The notes under the pieces are model-generated. The model was given only the letters and a program-made list of their open reading frames with translations, was not told the origin of the DNA and ran no database searches. The position numbers and the translations under genes are program-made. DNA of 64,000 nt from assembly GCF_003096095.1 (NCBI RefSeq), contig NZ_CP015453.1:2914001-2978000 (forward strand). Direction: 5' to 3'. Positions 23,928 to 32,861 of the stretch are shown piece after piece (position 1 is the stretch's first letter; every line of letters begins with the position of its first letter). Origin of the DNA: Dietzia psychralcaliphila. GTDB taxonomy: Bacteria > Actinomycetota > Actinomycetes > Mycobacteriales > Mycobacteriaceae.

Positions 23928-25169
23928 TCAGTGTCGCGGCGCCGCGAACCCCGTGGCGGGCAGCGAGTGGAACCCGCGCGTGAACGGCGAGAGCGCCCGG
24001 ACCGCGGCGCCCTGATCGACCCCGACCGTCGGGTGCGCGGCGTACAGCTCCTCCACGGCTATCCGCGCCTGCAGACGCGCGAAATGCGACCCGATGCAGA
24101 AGTGCGGACCACGGGAGAAGCTGAGGTGTCCGGAGATCTCACGGGTGATGTCGAACTGCTCGGCGGTGGGGCCGAACTCGCGCTCGTCACGGTTGGCCGA
24201 CGCGTAGAGCATCATCACCTTCTCCCCCTCAGGGATGGTGGTCCCGCCCACGACGACCTCCCGGGTGGTGGTGCGGGCAAGCCCCTGAACGCTCGACTCG
24301 AATCGCAGGCACTCCGAGAGCGCCCCGGGGATCAGCCCCGGGTCCGCCACGAGCAGCTCGCGCTGCCGCGGGTGCGCGTCGAGCAATGCCACGGTGTGCG
24401 AGATGAGGTTGCCGGTGGTGTCGTTGCCGCCGGCGACGATGACAAAGCAGAAACCGAGGATGTCCCAGTCCGTGAGTCGCTCGCCGTCGATCTGAGCCTC
24501 GGCCAGGGCTGAGACGAGGTCCCCGCCCGGGTTCGCGCGCCGTTCGGCGATCAGCTCACCGAAGTACCCGAACATCTCGGCCACCGCCGCGATCGCCCCA
24601 CCCTCGAGGCCCGCCGGGCGGAATCCCTCCTCCTGCAGGGTGGTCAGCGCGCTGACCCACGGGCCGAACCGCGGGCGGTCCGCGGCAGGCAGGTCGAACA
24701 GCTGGGCCAGCACGAATGTCGGAATCTGCGAGCTGAAGTCGCGGTGCAGATCTACGACCTCGTCGTCGTCGTACCTCCCGGCCATCTCCGCCAGCCGCCC
24801 ACGGACGAAGTCACGGATCTGCGGTTCGGTCTCCGCGACGCGCCTGGGCGAGAAGGCCTTGGCCAGCAGCCTCCGCTTCCCGGAGTGCTCGGGCGGGTCC
24901 ATCATGACGATGGTCGGCGCCAGCCCCAGCTTCTCGATCTCGTCGCGGTAGAAGGTCAGGCCGCTCGCGGAGGAGAACGTCTCGGTGTCGCAGACGGCGG
25001 CGTCCACGTCCGCATAGCGGGACAGGGCCCAGAAGTCGGGGCGGCCTGCCGTGCCGTCGCCGCGGTGGAAGTGGACCGGGTCCGTCTCACGCAGCACCCG
25101 GTACCCGGGGTAGGGGTCGACCAGGTGCGCGGTGTCGAACGGGTCGAATGGCGGCGCGGCGGGACTCAT
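23928..25169 (-). CDS. Cytochrome P450 monooxygenase
   Basis: A 413-residue bacterial class I P450. The I-helix oxygen-activation motif is VAGGNDTTGN, the K-helix ExxR is ECLR in SECLRFESS, and the heme ligand loop is FSRGPHFCIGSHFARLQ with the cysteine thiolate. The start at 25169 (MSPAAPPFDPF) was preferred; an upstream GTG at 25184 would lie inside the operator. No ferredoxin or reductase gene is adjacent, so it uses redox partners from elsewhere. The divergent TetR gene with a palindromic operator in the 57-bp gap implies substrate-induced expression. The substrate is not deducible; the sequence looks like the steroid/terpenoid-type CYP families of actinobacteria only in a general way. 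Confidence 0.94.
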   Translation of the reverse strand: MSPAAPPFDPFDTAHLVDPYPGYRVLRETDPVHFHRGDGTAGRPDFWALSRYADVDAAVCDTETFSSASGLTFYRDEIEKLGLAPTIVMMDPPEHSGKRRLLAKAFSPRRVAETEPQIRDFVRGRLAEMAGRYDDDEVVDLHRDFSSQIPTFVLAQLFDLPAADRPRFGPWVSALTTLQEEGFRPAGLEGGAIAAVAEMFGYFGELIAERRANPGGDLVSALAEAQIDGERLTDWDILGFCFVIVAGGNDTTGNLISHTVALLDAHPRQRELLVADPGLIPGALSECLRFESSVQGLARTTTREVVVGGTTIPEGEKVMMLYASANRDEREFGPTAEQFDITREISGHLSFSRGPHFCIGSHFARLQARIAVEELYAAHPTVGVDQGAAVRALSPFTRGFHSLPATGFAAPRH

Positions 25170-25177
25170 GGCCACAT

Positions 25178-25194
25178 TTAACACGTGCTGTTAA
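25178..25194. promoter_or_regulatory. Operator between P450 and tetR genes
   Basis: TTAACA-CGTGC-TGTTAA has perfect 6-bp arms around 5 nt. It sits 8 bp from the P450 start and 32 bp from the tetR start, a position suited to repress both divergent transcripts. Confidence 0.75.
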
Positions 25195-25226
25195 CCAAAG
25201 GGAAGGGGCGATCTAGACTCGGGCGG

Positions 25227-25868
25227 GTGCCCCGCTCCACCGCCATCTCACGTCAGCCCCGATCGACCGCCACCCGGGAGGCCCTGTACCTGGCCGGTCT
25301 GCGCCGATTCGCTTCCGACGGCTGGCGGTCGGCGCGGATACGCGACATCGTCAGCGACGCCGGACAGGGCAACGACTCGGCGATCAACTACCACTTCGGC
25401 GGCCGCATGGGGCTGCTCGAGGACGTGCTGCTCCGCGGCGTCCTACGGATGGAGGACGAGCGGCGGGCCGACCTGCAGCGGTGGGCGTCGTCGACCCCCG
25501 ACCTCCCGGAGATCGTGCGGGGGGTGGTGTCACCGGTGGCGGACCTGTTGGACGACGACGAGGGCCGCTGGACCCTCCGGGTGATCGCGCAGGTCGGGGC
25601 GCTGGCCGAGGTCGGTCGTACGGTGACCACCGGGCCGGTCGCGGACACCGCGCTGCAGGACCAGCTGGAGATGCTGATCTCGGCCACGACCGCCCGCTGC
25701 GGAAGGGAGTTCGCCGAACACCGGGTCCGGCAGCTCATCGTGATGCTCACCGCCGAACTCGCGGTGCGGGCCTGCGATCCCCCCGAAGTCGGTCCACCCC
25801 ACCGCGAGTACGTGGCGGACCTCGTGGACTGGCTCGCGGGGGGACTGGCGCGGCCCGCACCGCGGTGA
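25227..25868 (+). CDS. TetR-family regulator of the P450 gene
   Basis: A 213-residue TetR protein whose helix-turn-helix covers about residues 15-60 (REALYLAGLRRFASDGWRSARIRDIVSDAGQGNDSAINYHFGGRMGLLEDVL). The C-terminal half is helical with a DLLDDDEGRWTLRVIAQVGALAEVGR segment. GTG 25227 was chosen. No ribosome-binding site is evident and a TAGACT hexamer lies about 10 bp upstream, which fits a leaderless transcript; the longer frame from 25185 would start inside the operator. It is convergent with the urea transporter operon and separated from it by a hairpin. Confidence 0.85.
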   Translation: MPRSTAISRQPRSTATREALYLAGLRRFASDGWRSARIRDIVSDAGQGNDSAINYHFGGRMGLLEDVLLRGVLRMEDERRADLQRWASSTPDLPEIVRGVVSPVADLLDDDEGRWTLRVIAQVGALAEVGRTVTTGPVADTALQDQLEMLISATTARCGREFAEHRVRQLIVMLTAELAVRACDPPEVGPPHREYVADLVDWLAGGLARPAPR

Positions 25869-25893
25869 CGCCGGCCCGGCACGATCCGCCCGT

Positions 25894-25919
25894 GCGGGCG
25901 GGCCGTGGGGCCCGCCCGC
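25894..25919. terminator. Bidirectional terminator hairpin
   Basis: Arms GCGGGCGGGCC (25894-25904) and GGCCCGCCCGC (25909-25919), perfect over 11 bp with a 4-nt loop, lie between the convergent tetR and urtE genes. Confidence 0.75.
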
Positions 25920-26621
25920 TCAGATCGCCAGCGCCGAGGTGACCTCGTGGGCGGCGGTGTCGTCGGAGGCGCCCGAGTGGGTGACCCGTCCCGACTCCAC
26001 CACGTAGAAGACGTCCGAGGCCCGCAGGGAGAACCCGACGTGCTGCTCGACCAGCAGCACGGACAGGTCGCCGCGCGAGGCCAGGTCCACGATGATCCGC
26101 TCGATCTCGGCCACGACGTTGGGCTGGATGCCCTCGGTCGGTTCGTCCAGCACCAGCAGTCGCGGTTCGGTGATGAGCGCACGGGCGATGGCCAACTGCT
26201 GGCGCTGCCCACCGGAGAGCAGCCCGGCCTTCCGGTCCAGCAGCTCCTTGAGCGCCGGGAACAGGTCCAACGACTCGTCGATCAGCGCCTTCCCCCGCTT
26301 GCGACCGTCAGCCACGACCCGCAGGTTCTCGGCGGTCGTGAGCTGGGTGAACGACTGCTGGCCCTGCGGCACGTAGCCGATGCCCAGCGCCACGCGGCCG
26401 TGCGGCTTCAGACCCGTGATGTCCTGGCCGTCGAAGGTGATCGTGCCGCCCTTGCACGGCAGCAGGCCGACGGCGGCCCGCAGCAGGGTCGTCTTGCCCG
26501 CCCCGTTGTGCCCGAGCACCGCGGCCACGCCGCCGGCGGGGACCTCGAGGTCCACCCCGTGGAGCACCTCGGACCCGCCGTACCCGGCGCGCACGCCCGA
26601 CATCTGCAGTAGTGGGCTCAT
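25920..26621 (-). CDS. urtE: Urea ABC transporter ATPase UrtE
   Basis: A 233-residue ATPase of the branched-chain amino acid/urea (LivF-like) class. It shows Walker A GHNGAGKTTLLRA, a GIGYVPQGQQSFTQLTTAENL segment typical of UrtE, the signature LSGGQRQQLAIARAL, and Walker B LLVLDEPTEGIQPNVVAEIE. It energises urea import with UrtD. The start overlaps the urtD stop (ATGA). It is the last gene of the urt operon and its stop abuts the terminator hairpin. Confidence 0.95.
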   Translation of the reverse strand: MSPLLQMSGVRAGYGGSEVLHGVDLEVPAGGVAAVLGHNGAGKTTLLRAAVGLLPCKGGTITFDGQDITGLKPHGRVALGIGYVPQGQQSFTQLTTAENLRVVADGRKRGKALIDESLDLFPALKELLDRKAGLLSGGQRQQLAIARALITEPRLLVLDEPTEGIQPNVVAEIERIIVDLASRGDLSVLLVEQHVGFSLRASDVFYVVESGRVTHSGASDDTAAHEVTSALAI

Positions 26622-27451
26622 GTCTCTGACTCCTCCTCGAGTGCGGTGCCGGTGGCGGCTGCGGTGCCCAGGTACACCTGCTGGACCTTGGGGTCGGCCT
26701 GGATCTCGGTGACCGTGCCCTCGGCGAGGACCTTTCCGGCCGCGAGAACGGTGACGGAGGTGGCGAAGTCCCGCATGAAGTCCATGTCGTGCTCCACCAC
26801 GACCACCGTGCGGTCGGCGGCGATGCGCTGGAGCAGTTCACCGGTGGCCTTGCGTTCATCGGCGCCCATGCCGGCCACGGGCTCGTCGAGCAGCATCACG
26901 TCGGAGTCCTGGACGAGCAGCATGCCGATCTCCAGCCACTGCTTCTGTCCGTGCGCCAACACCCCGGCCTTGGTGCCGGCCAGGTGCTCGAGCCCGATGG
27001 TGTCCAGCGTCTCGGCGACCACGGTCGCGCGGCCGCGGCGGCGCCGGAGCAGGGTCAGCCAACCCCGACCGGAACCGGCCGCGATGTCGAGGTTCTGCTC
27101 CACGGTCAGGTCCTCGAAGATGCTGGCCGTCTGGAAGGTGCGGCCGATCCCCATGCGGGCGATCTTGTGCGTCTTCATCCCCAGCACCGGCTGCCCGGTC
27201 TTGTCGACGGACCCGGTCGCGGGGACCAGCCCCGTGATGGCGTCGACGACGGTGGTCTTGCCCGCGCCGTTGGGGCCGATGAGGAACTTGAGATCGCCCT
27301 GGATCAGCGTGAGGTCCACCCCGTCCACGGCGCGGAACCCGTCGAACGACACGGTCAGGCCGCGGACCTCCAGGTAGGTCCGACCCGTCGAGGCGCCGGC
27401 TCGGCCACGGCCGGCCCCGGTCGAGCCGGTGGCCACAGCGGTGGGGGTCAT
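26618..27451 (-). CDS. urtD: Urea ABC transporter ATPase UrtD
   Basis: A 277-residue LivG-like ATPase. It has an N-terminal Thr/Gly/Ala-rich arm of about 28 residues, then LEVRGLTVSFDGFRAVDGVDL, Walker A GPNGAGKTTVVDAITGLV, GRTFQTASIFEDLTVEQNLDIA, the unusual signature VLAHGQKQWLEIGMLL that marks UrtD, and Walker B VMLLDEPVAGMGADE. The start at 27451 follows AGAGGAGACATC and overlaps the urtC stop; the longer frame reaching 27610 is not used. It pairs with UrtE on the cytoplasmic face of the UrtBC permease. Confidence 0.95.
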   Translation of the reverse strand: MTPTAVATGSTGAGRGRAGASTGRTYLEVRGLTVSFDGFRAVDGVDLTLIQGDLKFLIGPNGAGKTTVVDAITGLVPATGSVDKTGQPVLGMKTHKIARMGIGRTFQTASIFEDLTVEQNLDIAAGSGRGWLTLLRRRRGRATVVAETLDTIGLEHLAGTKAGVLAHGQKQWLEIGMLLVQDSDVMLLDEPVAGMGADERKATGELLQRIAADRTVVVVEHDMDFMRDFATSVTVLAAGKVLAEGTVTEIQADPKVQQVYLGTAAATGTALEEESET

Positions 27452-28662
27452 GATGTCTCCTCTGGGGTGTGGGCGGATCCGGTGGTGGCGGGGGTCGCGC
27501 GGCCGGATTCGGCGGACCTGCGGCGCCGGCGGATGACGAACAGGCTGGCCAGACCGCCGGGCAGGAAGCCCACGACGACGATGAAGAGCACGCCCTGCAG
27601 GTAGGTCCACTGCGACGGGTAGGCCTCGGAGAAGGTCGTCTGCGCCCAGGCCACACCGATCGCTCCGAGGACCGGGCCGAGCAATGTCGCCCGGCCGCCG
27701 ATCGCGACACCGATGAGGAATGCGATCGACGGGGCGATGCCGATCGCCGAGGGCGAGATGATCCCCACGATCGGGACGAACAACGCCCCGGCGATTCCTG
27801 CCGCGAAGGCGGCGACCGCGTACGCCAGGGACTTGACCAGCGCCGGGTCGTAGCCCAGGAAGCGGACCCGCTCCTCCTGGTCGCGGACGGCCACGAGCAG
27901 CTCACCGAAGCGGGACTGCATGAACTGACGCACCAGCAGCACCACGCCGATGAGCGCGCCACCGGTGATGAAGTACAGCATCTGGCGGTTGGCCGGATCC
28001 GACAGCGCGAAGCCGAAGAAGCCGGTGAACCGGTTGAGCCCGTTGGAGCCGCCGAGTTCGGGGCGGCTGACCAGGAAGATCGCCGCGGCCGCCGCGAGAG
28101 CCTGCGACAGGATGGCGAAGTAGGCGCCCTTGACCTTGCGGTTGAACACCAGGTATCCGAACCCGAAGGCGAGCAGGGGCGGCAGCAGCAGGATCACCGC
28201 GAGGGCGAACACCGGCGAGGCGAACGGCTCCCAGTACCCGGGCAGCGACCGCATGCCGGCGATCTGCATGAAGTCGGGCAGGGCGTCGGGCCCGCCGCGC
28301 TCGCGGGCGTCGGCGAGCTTGAGGTACATCGCCATGGCGTATGCGCCCACGCCGAAGTACACGCCCTGGCCCAGGGTGAGCATGCCGCCCCGACCCCAGG
28401 CCAGCCCGATGCCGGTGGCGACGATGCCGTAGCAGAAGAACTTGGCCAGCAGGTTGAGCCGGAACTCGCTCAGCAGCGCGGGTGCGACGCCGAAGATGAG
28501 GATCGCGGCCACGGCGAGCGCGACCCAGAACACCCAGCGGGGTCGTTCGCCGTCGGTGGTCAGCGCGCCGGGTCGCGGGAGGAGTGGCGGACGGCCCCGA
28601 CGGCCCGACGCCGGTTCGGCCGGGTCCGGGGTGGTGGTGCCGATGGTGGCGGTGTCGGTCAT
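27448..28662 (-). CDS. urtC: Urea ABC transporter permease UrtC
   Basis: A 404-residue LivM-like permease with about ten hydrophobic segments. The UrtC traits are clear: LAKFFCYGIVATGIGLAWGRGGMLTLGQGVYFGVGAYAMAMYL, a long periplasmic section (DALPDFMQIAGMRSLPGYWEPF), FNRKVKGAYFAILSQALAAA, and VRDQEERVRFLGYDPALVKSLAYAVAAFAAGIAGAL. A Pro/Arg-rich arm precedes the first helix. It overlaps both urtB and urtD by 4 bp (ATGA), so the membrane and ATPase subunits are made in step. Confidence 0.95.
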   Translation of the reverse strand: MTDTATIGTTTPDPAEPASGRRGRPPLLPRPGALTTDGERPRWVFWVALAVAAILIFGVAPALLSEFRLNLLAKFFCYGIVATGIGLAWGRGGMLTLGQGVYFGVGAYAMAMYLKLADARERGGPDALPDFMQIAGMRSLPGYWEPFASPVFALAVILLLPPLLAFGFGYLVFNRKVKGAYFAILSQALAAAAAIFLVSRPELGGSNGLNRFTGFFGFALSDPANRQMLYFITGGALIGVVLLVRQFMQSRFGELLVAVRDQEERVRFLGYDPALVKSLAYAVAAFAAGIAGALFVPIVGIISPSAIGIAPSIAFLIGVAIGGRATLLGPVLGAIGVAWAQTTFSEAYPSQWTYLQGVLFIVVVGFLPGGLASLFVIRRRRRSAESGRATPATTGSAHTPEETS

Positions 28663-29543
28663 GCCAGGCTCCTGGTCTTGACGGCGAACAGCCCCTGCGG
28701 GCGGATCTGGAGGAAGACGATGATCGCCACAAAGACGAGCACCTTCGCCACGGACGCGGTCGTGGAGTATTCGAAGAACGAGTGCAGGACCCCCAGCGCG
28801 AAGGCGGCGATGACGGCGCCCCGCAGCTGTCCGAGGCCTCCGACCACCACCACGAGGAACGCGTCGATGAGGTACGACTGGCCGATGGTGGGGCTCGTGG
28901 AGCCGATGAGGGTCAGGGCCACGCCCGCCACACCCGCGAGGCCGGAACCGATGAAGAAGGTGGTCAGGTCACTGCGGCGCGAGTTGATTCCGGAGCTCTC
29001 GGCGAGATCACGGTTGAGGGTGACGGCCCGGATTCGACGGCCCATCGGGGTGAACCGCATGGCCGCCATCAGTGCGGCGACGCAGGTCACGGCCAGGACG
29101 AAGATGAAGACGCGGGTGTACGGGACGGACGCCCCGAGCAGCTCCATGTTCCCTCGCAGGAAGGGGGGCACCTCGACGTTGACGGCGGGGGCTCCCCAGA
29201 TGTCGCGGGCGATCTGCTGGAGGACCAGACCGACGCCGAAGGTGACGAGCAGGGTGTCGAGCGGCCGGGCGTACAGCCGTCTGATGAGCAGCACCTCGAG
29301 GATCACACCGAGCAGGCCACCCACCACGAACCCCGCCACGAGGGAGATCGCCAGCCCCGCACCGGAGGCGGCGACGAACTGCTGGATGACGTAGGCCGTG
29401 TAGCACCCGGCCATGATGAACTCGCCGTGCGCCATGTTGATGACGCCCATCTGCCCGAAGGTCAGGGACAGCCCGAGCGCTGCGAGAAGCAGGATCGAGC
29501 CGATGCTCAGTCCCGTCGCGAGTTGACCGATGATGATGTCCAC
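28659..29543 (-). CDS. urtB: Urea ABC transporter permease UrtB
   Basis: A 294-residue LivH-like permease with eight or so helices. Typical UrtB sequence includes ATGLSIGSILLLAALGLSLTFGQMGVINMAHGEFIMAGCYTAYV, EVLLIRRLYARPLDTLLVTFGVGLVLQQIARDIWGAP, and GRRIRAVTLNRDLAESSGINSRRSDLTTFFIGSGLAGVAGVALTLIGSTSPTIG. The GTG start at 29543 follows GAAAGGAGCCGGT. A stable hairpin separates it from urtA, so urtA can be expressed above the permease level. Confidence 0.95.
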   Translation of the reverse strand: MDIIIGQLATGLSIGSILLLAALGLSLTFGQMGVINMAHGEFIMAGCYTAYVIQQFVAASGAGLAISLVAGFVVGGLLGVILEVLLIRRLYARPLDTLLVTFGVGLVLQQIARDIWGAPAVNVEVPPFLRGNMELLGASVPYTRVFIFVLAVTCVAALMAAMRFTPMGRRIRAVTLNRDLAESSGINSRRSDLTTFFIGSGLAGVAGVALTLIGSTSPTIGQSYLIDAFLVVVVGGLGQLRGAVIAAFALGVLHSFFEYSTTASVAKVLVFVAIIVFLQIRPQGLFAVKTRSLA

Positions 29544-29571
29544 ACCGGCTCCTTTCTCCTGCGTACGCCCG

Positions 29572-29606
29572 CCCGCGGCGGTCCCGTCGACCGGGACCGC
29601 CGCGGG
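29572..29606 (-). terminator. Intra-operon hairpin between urtA and urtB
   Basis: CCCGCGGCGGTCCCG (29572-29586) and CGGGACCGCCGCGGG (29592-29606) are perfect 15-bp arms around 5 nt. In binding-protein operons such a stem often protects the upstream message or reduces read-through to the permease genes. Confidence 0.6.
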
Positions 29607-29627
29607 GGGCGGTGGACACGGACTAGG

Positions 29628-30881
29628 TCAGTTGCCGGACAGCTCGCCGGCCCAGTCGTAGCCCTCCAGGAAGGGATCCGGCTCGATCGGCTCGCCCGAG
29701 CTCCACACCTCGTAGATCAGGCCGTCGGGGCGGATCTCCCCGACGAGTGCCGTCTTGGAGATGTGGTTGTTGTCCGCGTTGATCGTCACGGTGCCCTCCG
29801 GGGCGTCGAAGCTGACCCCACCGGCGTTCTCCTGGATCGCGGCGACATCGAAGCTGTCCGCCTTCTCGACGGTGTTCTTCCACAGGTACAGCGAGGTGTA
29901 CGCCGCCTCCATGGGGTCGGAGGTGACCCTCTCGTCTCCGTACTTGGCCTTGAACGCCTCGACGAACGAGGTGTTCTCGGGGCTCTCGATGGTCTGGTAG
30001 TAGTTCCACGACGTGAGCTGGCCGGCGATGTTGTTCGCGCCGATCCCCTGCACCTCTTCCTCGGCGATCGACACGCTCACCACCGGGGTGTCCTCGGCGG
30101 TGAGGCCGGCGTTGGTGTACTCGCGGAAGAAGGCGACGTTGGAGTCGCCGTTGAGGGTGTTGAACACCGCGTCCGGGTCGGCGGTGCGCACCTTGTTGAC
30201 GATGGTCGAGAAGTCGGTGGACCCGAGCGGCGTGTAGTCCTCGCCGAGGATCTCGACGTCGTTGGCCTCCGCCCACGCCTTGATCACGCGGTTGGCCGTC
30301 TGCGGGAACACGTAGTCCGACCCGACGAGGTACATCGACTCGGCGCCCTGCTCCTTGAGGTACTCCAGCCCCGGGACGATCTGCTGGTTGGTGGTGGCGC
30401 CGGTGTAGAAGATGTTCTCGGACGCCTCCAGGCCCTCGTACTGGACCGGGTAGTACAGCAGGGCGTTGGCGTCCTCGACCACCGGCAGCATGGCCTTGCG
30501 CGAGGACGAGGTCCAGCCGCCGAAGATCGCGGCCACGCAGTCGCTGGTGATGAGCTTCTGCGCCTTCTCCGCGAAGACGGCCGGGTCGGACGCCCCGTCC
30601 TCGACGACCGGCTCGATCTGCTTGCCCAGCACTCCACCCTCGGCGTTGATCTGCTCCACGGCCAGCGCGACGGAGTCACGCACCGTCCTCTCGGAGATCG
30701 CCATGGTGCCCGACAGGGAGTGCAGCGACCCGATCTTGATGGTGTCGCCGGAGGTGTCCACACACGATTCTGCGGAGGCCGCGGCGGTGTCCGAGGTGCG
30801 GCTGCCGCAGGCGGTGAGTGCACCGGCCCCGAGGACCACCAGTGCGGCGGCGGCGACGGTGCGTCTGGAGATGGAATTCAC
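29628..30881 (-). CDS. urtA: Urea ABC transporter substrate-binding lipoprotein UrtA
   Basis: A 417-residue lipoprotein with a Tat-like RR pair and lipobox ([19 protein letters not shown] then ALTAC). The mature part has the UrtA hallmarks [65 protein letters not shown], and [22 protein letters not shown]. It captures urea outside the membrane for UrtBCDE. The start is GTG 30881 with AAGGATG upstream. A GlnR-like multi-box sits about 90-125 bp ahead of it, in the gap after ureD, which gives the urt operon its own nitrogen-controlled promoter. Confidence 0.96.
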   Translation of the reverse strand: MNSISRRTVAAAALVVLGAGALTACGSRTSDTAAASAESCVDTSGDTIKIGSLHSLSGTMAISERTVRDSVALAVEQINAEGGVLGKQIEPVVEDGASDPAVFAEKAQKLITSDCVAAIFGGWTSSSRKAMLPVVEDANALLYYPVQYEGLEASENIFYTGATTNQQIVPGLEYLKEQGAESMYLVGSDYVFPQTANRVIKAWAEANDVEILGEDYTPLGSTDFSTIVNKVRTADPDAVFNTLNGDSNVAFFREYTNAGLTAEDTPVVSVSIAEEEVQGIGANNIAGQLTSWNYYQTIESPENTSFVEAFKAKYGDERVTSDPMEAAYTSLYLWKNTVEKADSFDVAAIQENAGGVSFDAPEGTVTINADNNHISKTALVGEIRPDGLIYEVWSSGEPIEPDPFLEGYDWAGELSGN

Positions 30882-30969
30882 GCGGGTTCATCCTTGCCGT
30901 GGGCGGGCGGTCGATGGCCCCCGCTTCTCGGGGATCGACGCTCGATGAACCCAAAGTTATGAGTTACAT

Positions 30970-31007
30970 GTGAGCCGCACGGTTCCAGAGTGTTTCGTGC
31001 GTGTTGC
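30970..31007 (-). promoter_or_regulatory. GlnR-like box upstream of urtA
   Basis: Read on the minus strand the order is GCAAC-N6-GAAAC-N6-GAACC-N6-CTCAC: four half-sites spaced by exactly 6 nt, as in the a/b-site array gTnAC-n6-GaAAC known for actinobacterial GlnR. The first two half-sites are the strongest. It fits activation of urea uptake in nitrogen limitation. Confidence 0.7.
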
Positions 31008-31090
31008 CTCGATCCACCTGCAGTGAACCCTGGGTTTCGCGCCCGCTCAGGAACTGCTCAGTTGTGTCTCAGTCTCTCCGTGCGTCCTGC

Positions 31091-32158
31091 TCAGCCCTTC
31101 CGCAGATTCGGTGCCGGCGCCCCCAGGGCGTGCTCGCGCGCGGCGGACCACACCGCGCGCACGGCGGACTCCACCGCTTCCGGGCTCCGGCCCAGCACCC
31201 GCGCCCACGCCCCGCATCCCTCGGGCAGGGTGCTCACCCCACAGCTCACATCACCCCGGCTCACATCACCCCGGCGCACGCCCTCGCAGGAATCGGTGGC
31301 CGCCCGCATCGCGGCCGCCAGGTCCGCCGCCGGCCCCGGCGCCAGGACGAACACGGTGCCGATGGCGTCGGACCCGCCGGTGACCAGGTCGTCGTCGGGT
31401 CCGGCCTGTCCGGCGTCGACCCCGGCACCCGCTCCGCCGACGATCCGCGTGGTGTCCACGACCACCGGCGTGCCGTCGGGGCGGGTCAGCTCCACGTGCG
31501 AGACCAGCGCGTCCATCGCCCACCGCTCGCCGCGCGCCACCCGGCCGGCGGTGAGGACGTCGGAGACCACCAGCACCGCGTCGTCGGGGACCGTCGCACG
31601 GAGTCGCTGCTGGAACCTGCTCCCTGCATAGGGGATGAGGGGGTCGGGAACCCACTCGCACACCGCGCCGGCACCCAGCGTCAGCGTGACGTTCTGGGTG
31701 GCGTAGCCGGCGTCCATGCGGTGGACCCGCGTGGCGGCCTGGGTGGTGATCACCGCGTGCGCCCGGTCAGCCAGGCGGACGTCGATGTCCAGCCGGTCGC
31801 CGCCCACCACGCCCCCGCCCGTCGACATGAGGTACGTGACCGGGACGTGGGGCAGCACCGGGTCGACGTACAGCGAGCGCATCACCTGTAGAGGCGACTT
31901 CTGGTAGCGGTCGGCCAGAACGGTGCGGCCCCCGGCCGAGGTCCGGAAGTCGAGGTCCAGGACGCCGACCTTGCCCGGCGAGCCCACGGGCAGCGACCCG
32001 GCGGCGTGCACCGGGCCGGCCGTCACGACGGCCGAGACGTGACCGGGGTCGGCCGCGCGCGCCAGCCGGGCGGCCCGGGACGTCACGGGCGTGGAACCGG
32101 CCGGTGGGGTGATGGCGACCGGCGGGGTGACGGCCGGTTGGGTGACGACGTTGCTCAC
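31091..32158 (-). CDS. ureD: Urease accessory protein UreD
   Basis: A 355-residue urease chaperone that binds apo-urease and recruits UreF/UreG for nickel insertion. The sequence shows VLDLDFRTSAGGRTVLADRYQKSPLQVMRSLYVDP, LMSTGGGVVGGDRLDIDVRL (the UreD glycine loop), AHAVITTQAATRVHRMD, CEWVPDPLIPYAGSRF, and a C-terminal RVLGRSPEAVESAVRAVWSAAREHALG. An N-terminal extension of about 55 residues, rich in Pro/Thr/Val and encoded by repeat-like sequence, is longer than usual. GTG 32158 overlaps the ureG stop (GTGA). Last gene of the urease operon. Confidence 0.93.
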   Translation of the reverse strand: MSNVVTQPAVTPPVAITPPAGSTPVTSRAARLARAADPGHVSAVVTAGPVHAAGSLPVGSPGKVGVLDLDFRTSAGGRTVLADRYQKSPLQVMRSLYVDPVLPHVPVTYLMSTGGGVVGGDRLDIDVRLADRAHAVITTQAATRVHRMDAGYATQNVTLTLGAGAVCEWVPDPLIPYAGSRFQQRLRATVPDDAVLVVSDVLTAGRVARGERWAMDALVSHVELTRPDGTPVVVDTTRIVGGAGAGVDAGQAGPDDDLVTGGSDAIGTVFVLAPGPAADLAAAMRAATDSCEGVRRGDVSRGDVSCGVSTLPEGCGAWARVLGRSPEAVESAVRAVWSAAREHALGAPAPNLRKG

Positions 32159-32790
32159 GCGCTCGGCAGCAGGTCCGCGCGACGCGACTCGAAGTAGTCC
32201 AGCACCTCGCCGACCCCGGTGCCGCTGAGGCAGTCGGTCAACACGACCGGCTTGCCCGAGCGCACGCGGTCGGCGTCGGAGCTCATCACGCCCAGGTCGC
32301 ATCGGACGTACTTGGCGATGTCGATCTTGTTGATCACCAGCAGATCGCACTCGGTGATGCCGGGGCCCCGCTTGCGCGGCATCTTCTCGCCCTCGGCGGT
32401 GTCCAGGACGAAGAGGAACAGGTCCACCAGCACGGGCGAGAACGTCAGGGTGAGGTTGTCGCCGCCGGACTCGAAGATCAGGGTGTCGACGTCCGGGTGC
32501 GCCTCGAGCATCTCGGCTCCCACGGCCAGGTTCATGGTGGGGTCGTCGCGGACGGCGGTGTGGGGGCACGACCCGGTCTCCACACCCACCACCTTGGCGG
32601 GGTCCAGGACCCCGGCGAGCGTGCGGCGGACGTGCTCGGCGTCCTCCTGGGTGTAGATGTCGTTGGTGATCACCGCGGGGGCCCGGCCGCGTTCGATGAG
32701 CATGGGCACGAGCGCCTCGATCAGTGCGGTCTTGCCCGAGCCCACGGGCCCGCCGATCCCGATGCGCAGCACGTTCTGTCCCTCGGTCAT
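32155..32790 (-). CDS. ureG: Urease accessory GTPase UreG
   Basis: A 211-residue SIMIBI-class GTPase that delivers nickel to urease. It carries the P-loop GGPVGSGKT (residues 13-21), TNDIYTQEDAEHVRRTL, the metal-binding CPH motif in VETGSCPHTAVRDDP, ESGGDNLTLTFSPVLVD (Walker B region), and the guanine-specificity NKID in LLVINKIDIAKYV. GAAGGGA precedes the ATG. Length and motifs are those of a complete, active UreG. Confidence 0.97.
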   Translation of the reverse strand: MTEGQNVLRIGIGGPVGSGKTALIEALVPMLIERGRAPAVITNDIYTQEDAEHVRRTLAGVLDPAKVVGVETGSCPHTAVRDDPTMNLAVGAEMLEAHPDVDTLIFESGGDNLTLTFSPVLVDLFLFVLDTAEGEKMPRKRGPGITECDLLVINKIDIAKYVRCDLGVMSSDADRVRSGKPVVLTDCLSGTGVGEVLDYFESRRADLLPSA

Positions 32791-32804
32791 GTGCGTCCCT
32801 TCCG

Positions 32805-32836
32805 TGGTGAAGTCGATCAGTGGTGAAGTCGATCAG
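32805..32836. repeat. 16-bp tandem duplication between ureG and ureF
   Basis: TGGTGAAGTCGATCAG occurs twice in direct tandem (32805-32820 and 32821-32836), followed by a partial third copy (TGGTGGA). It lengthens the gap between the ureF stop and the ureG ribosome-binding site, in an operon where most other genes overlap. Confidence 0.85.
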
Positions 32837-32861
32837 TGGTGGAGCCGGTGTGTCGGCGTGG

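Noticed and set aside
25185-25226. Upstream GTG (25185) as the start of the TetR at 25227.
   Set aside because: The codon lies inside the palindromic operator and the added residues are not part of the TetR fold.
27469-30962. Long plus-strand frames opposite urtC, urtB and urtA.
   Set aside because: They are GC shadows rich in Arg, Gly, His and Asp with no family resemblance; the minus-strand urt genes are unambiguous.
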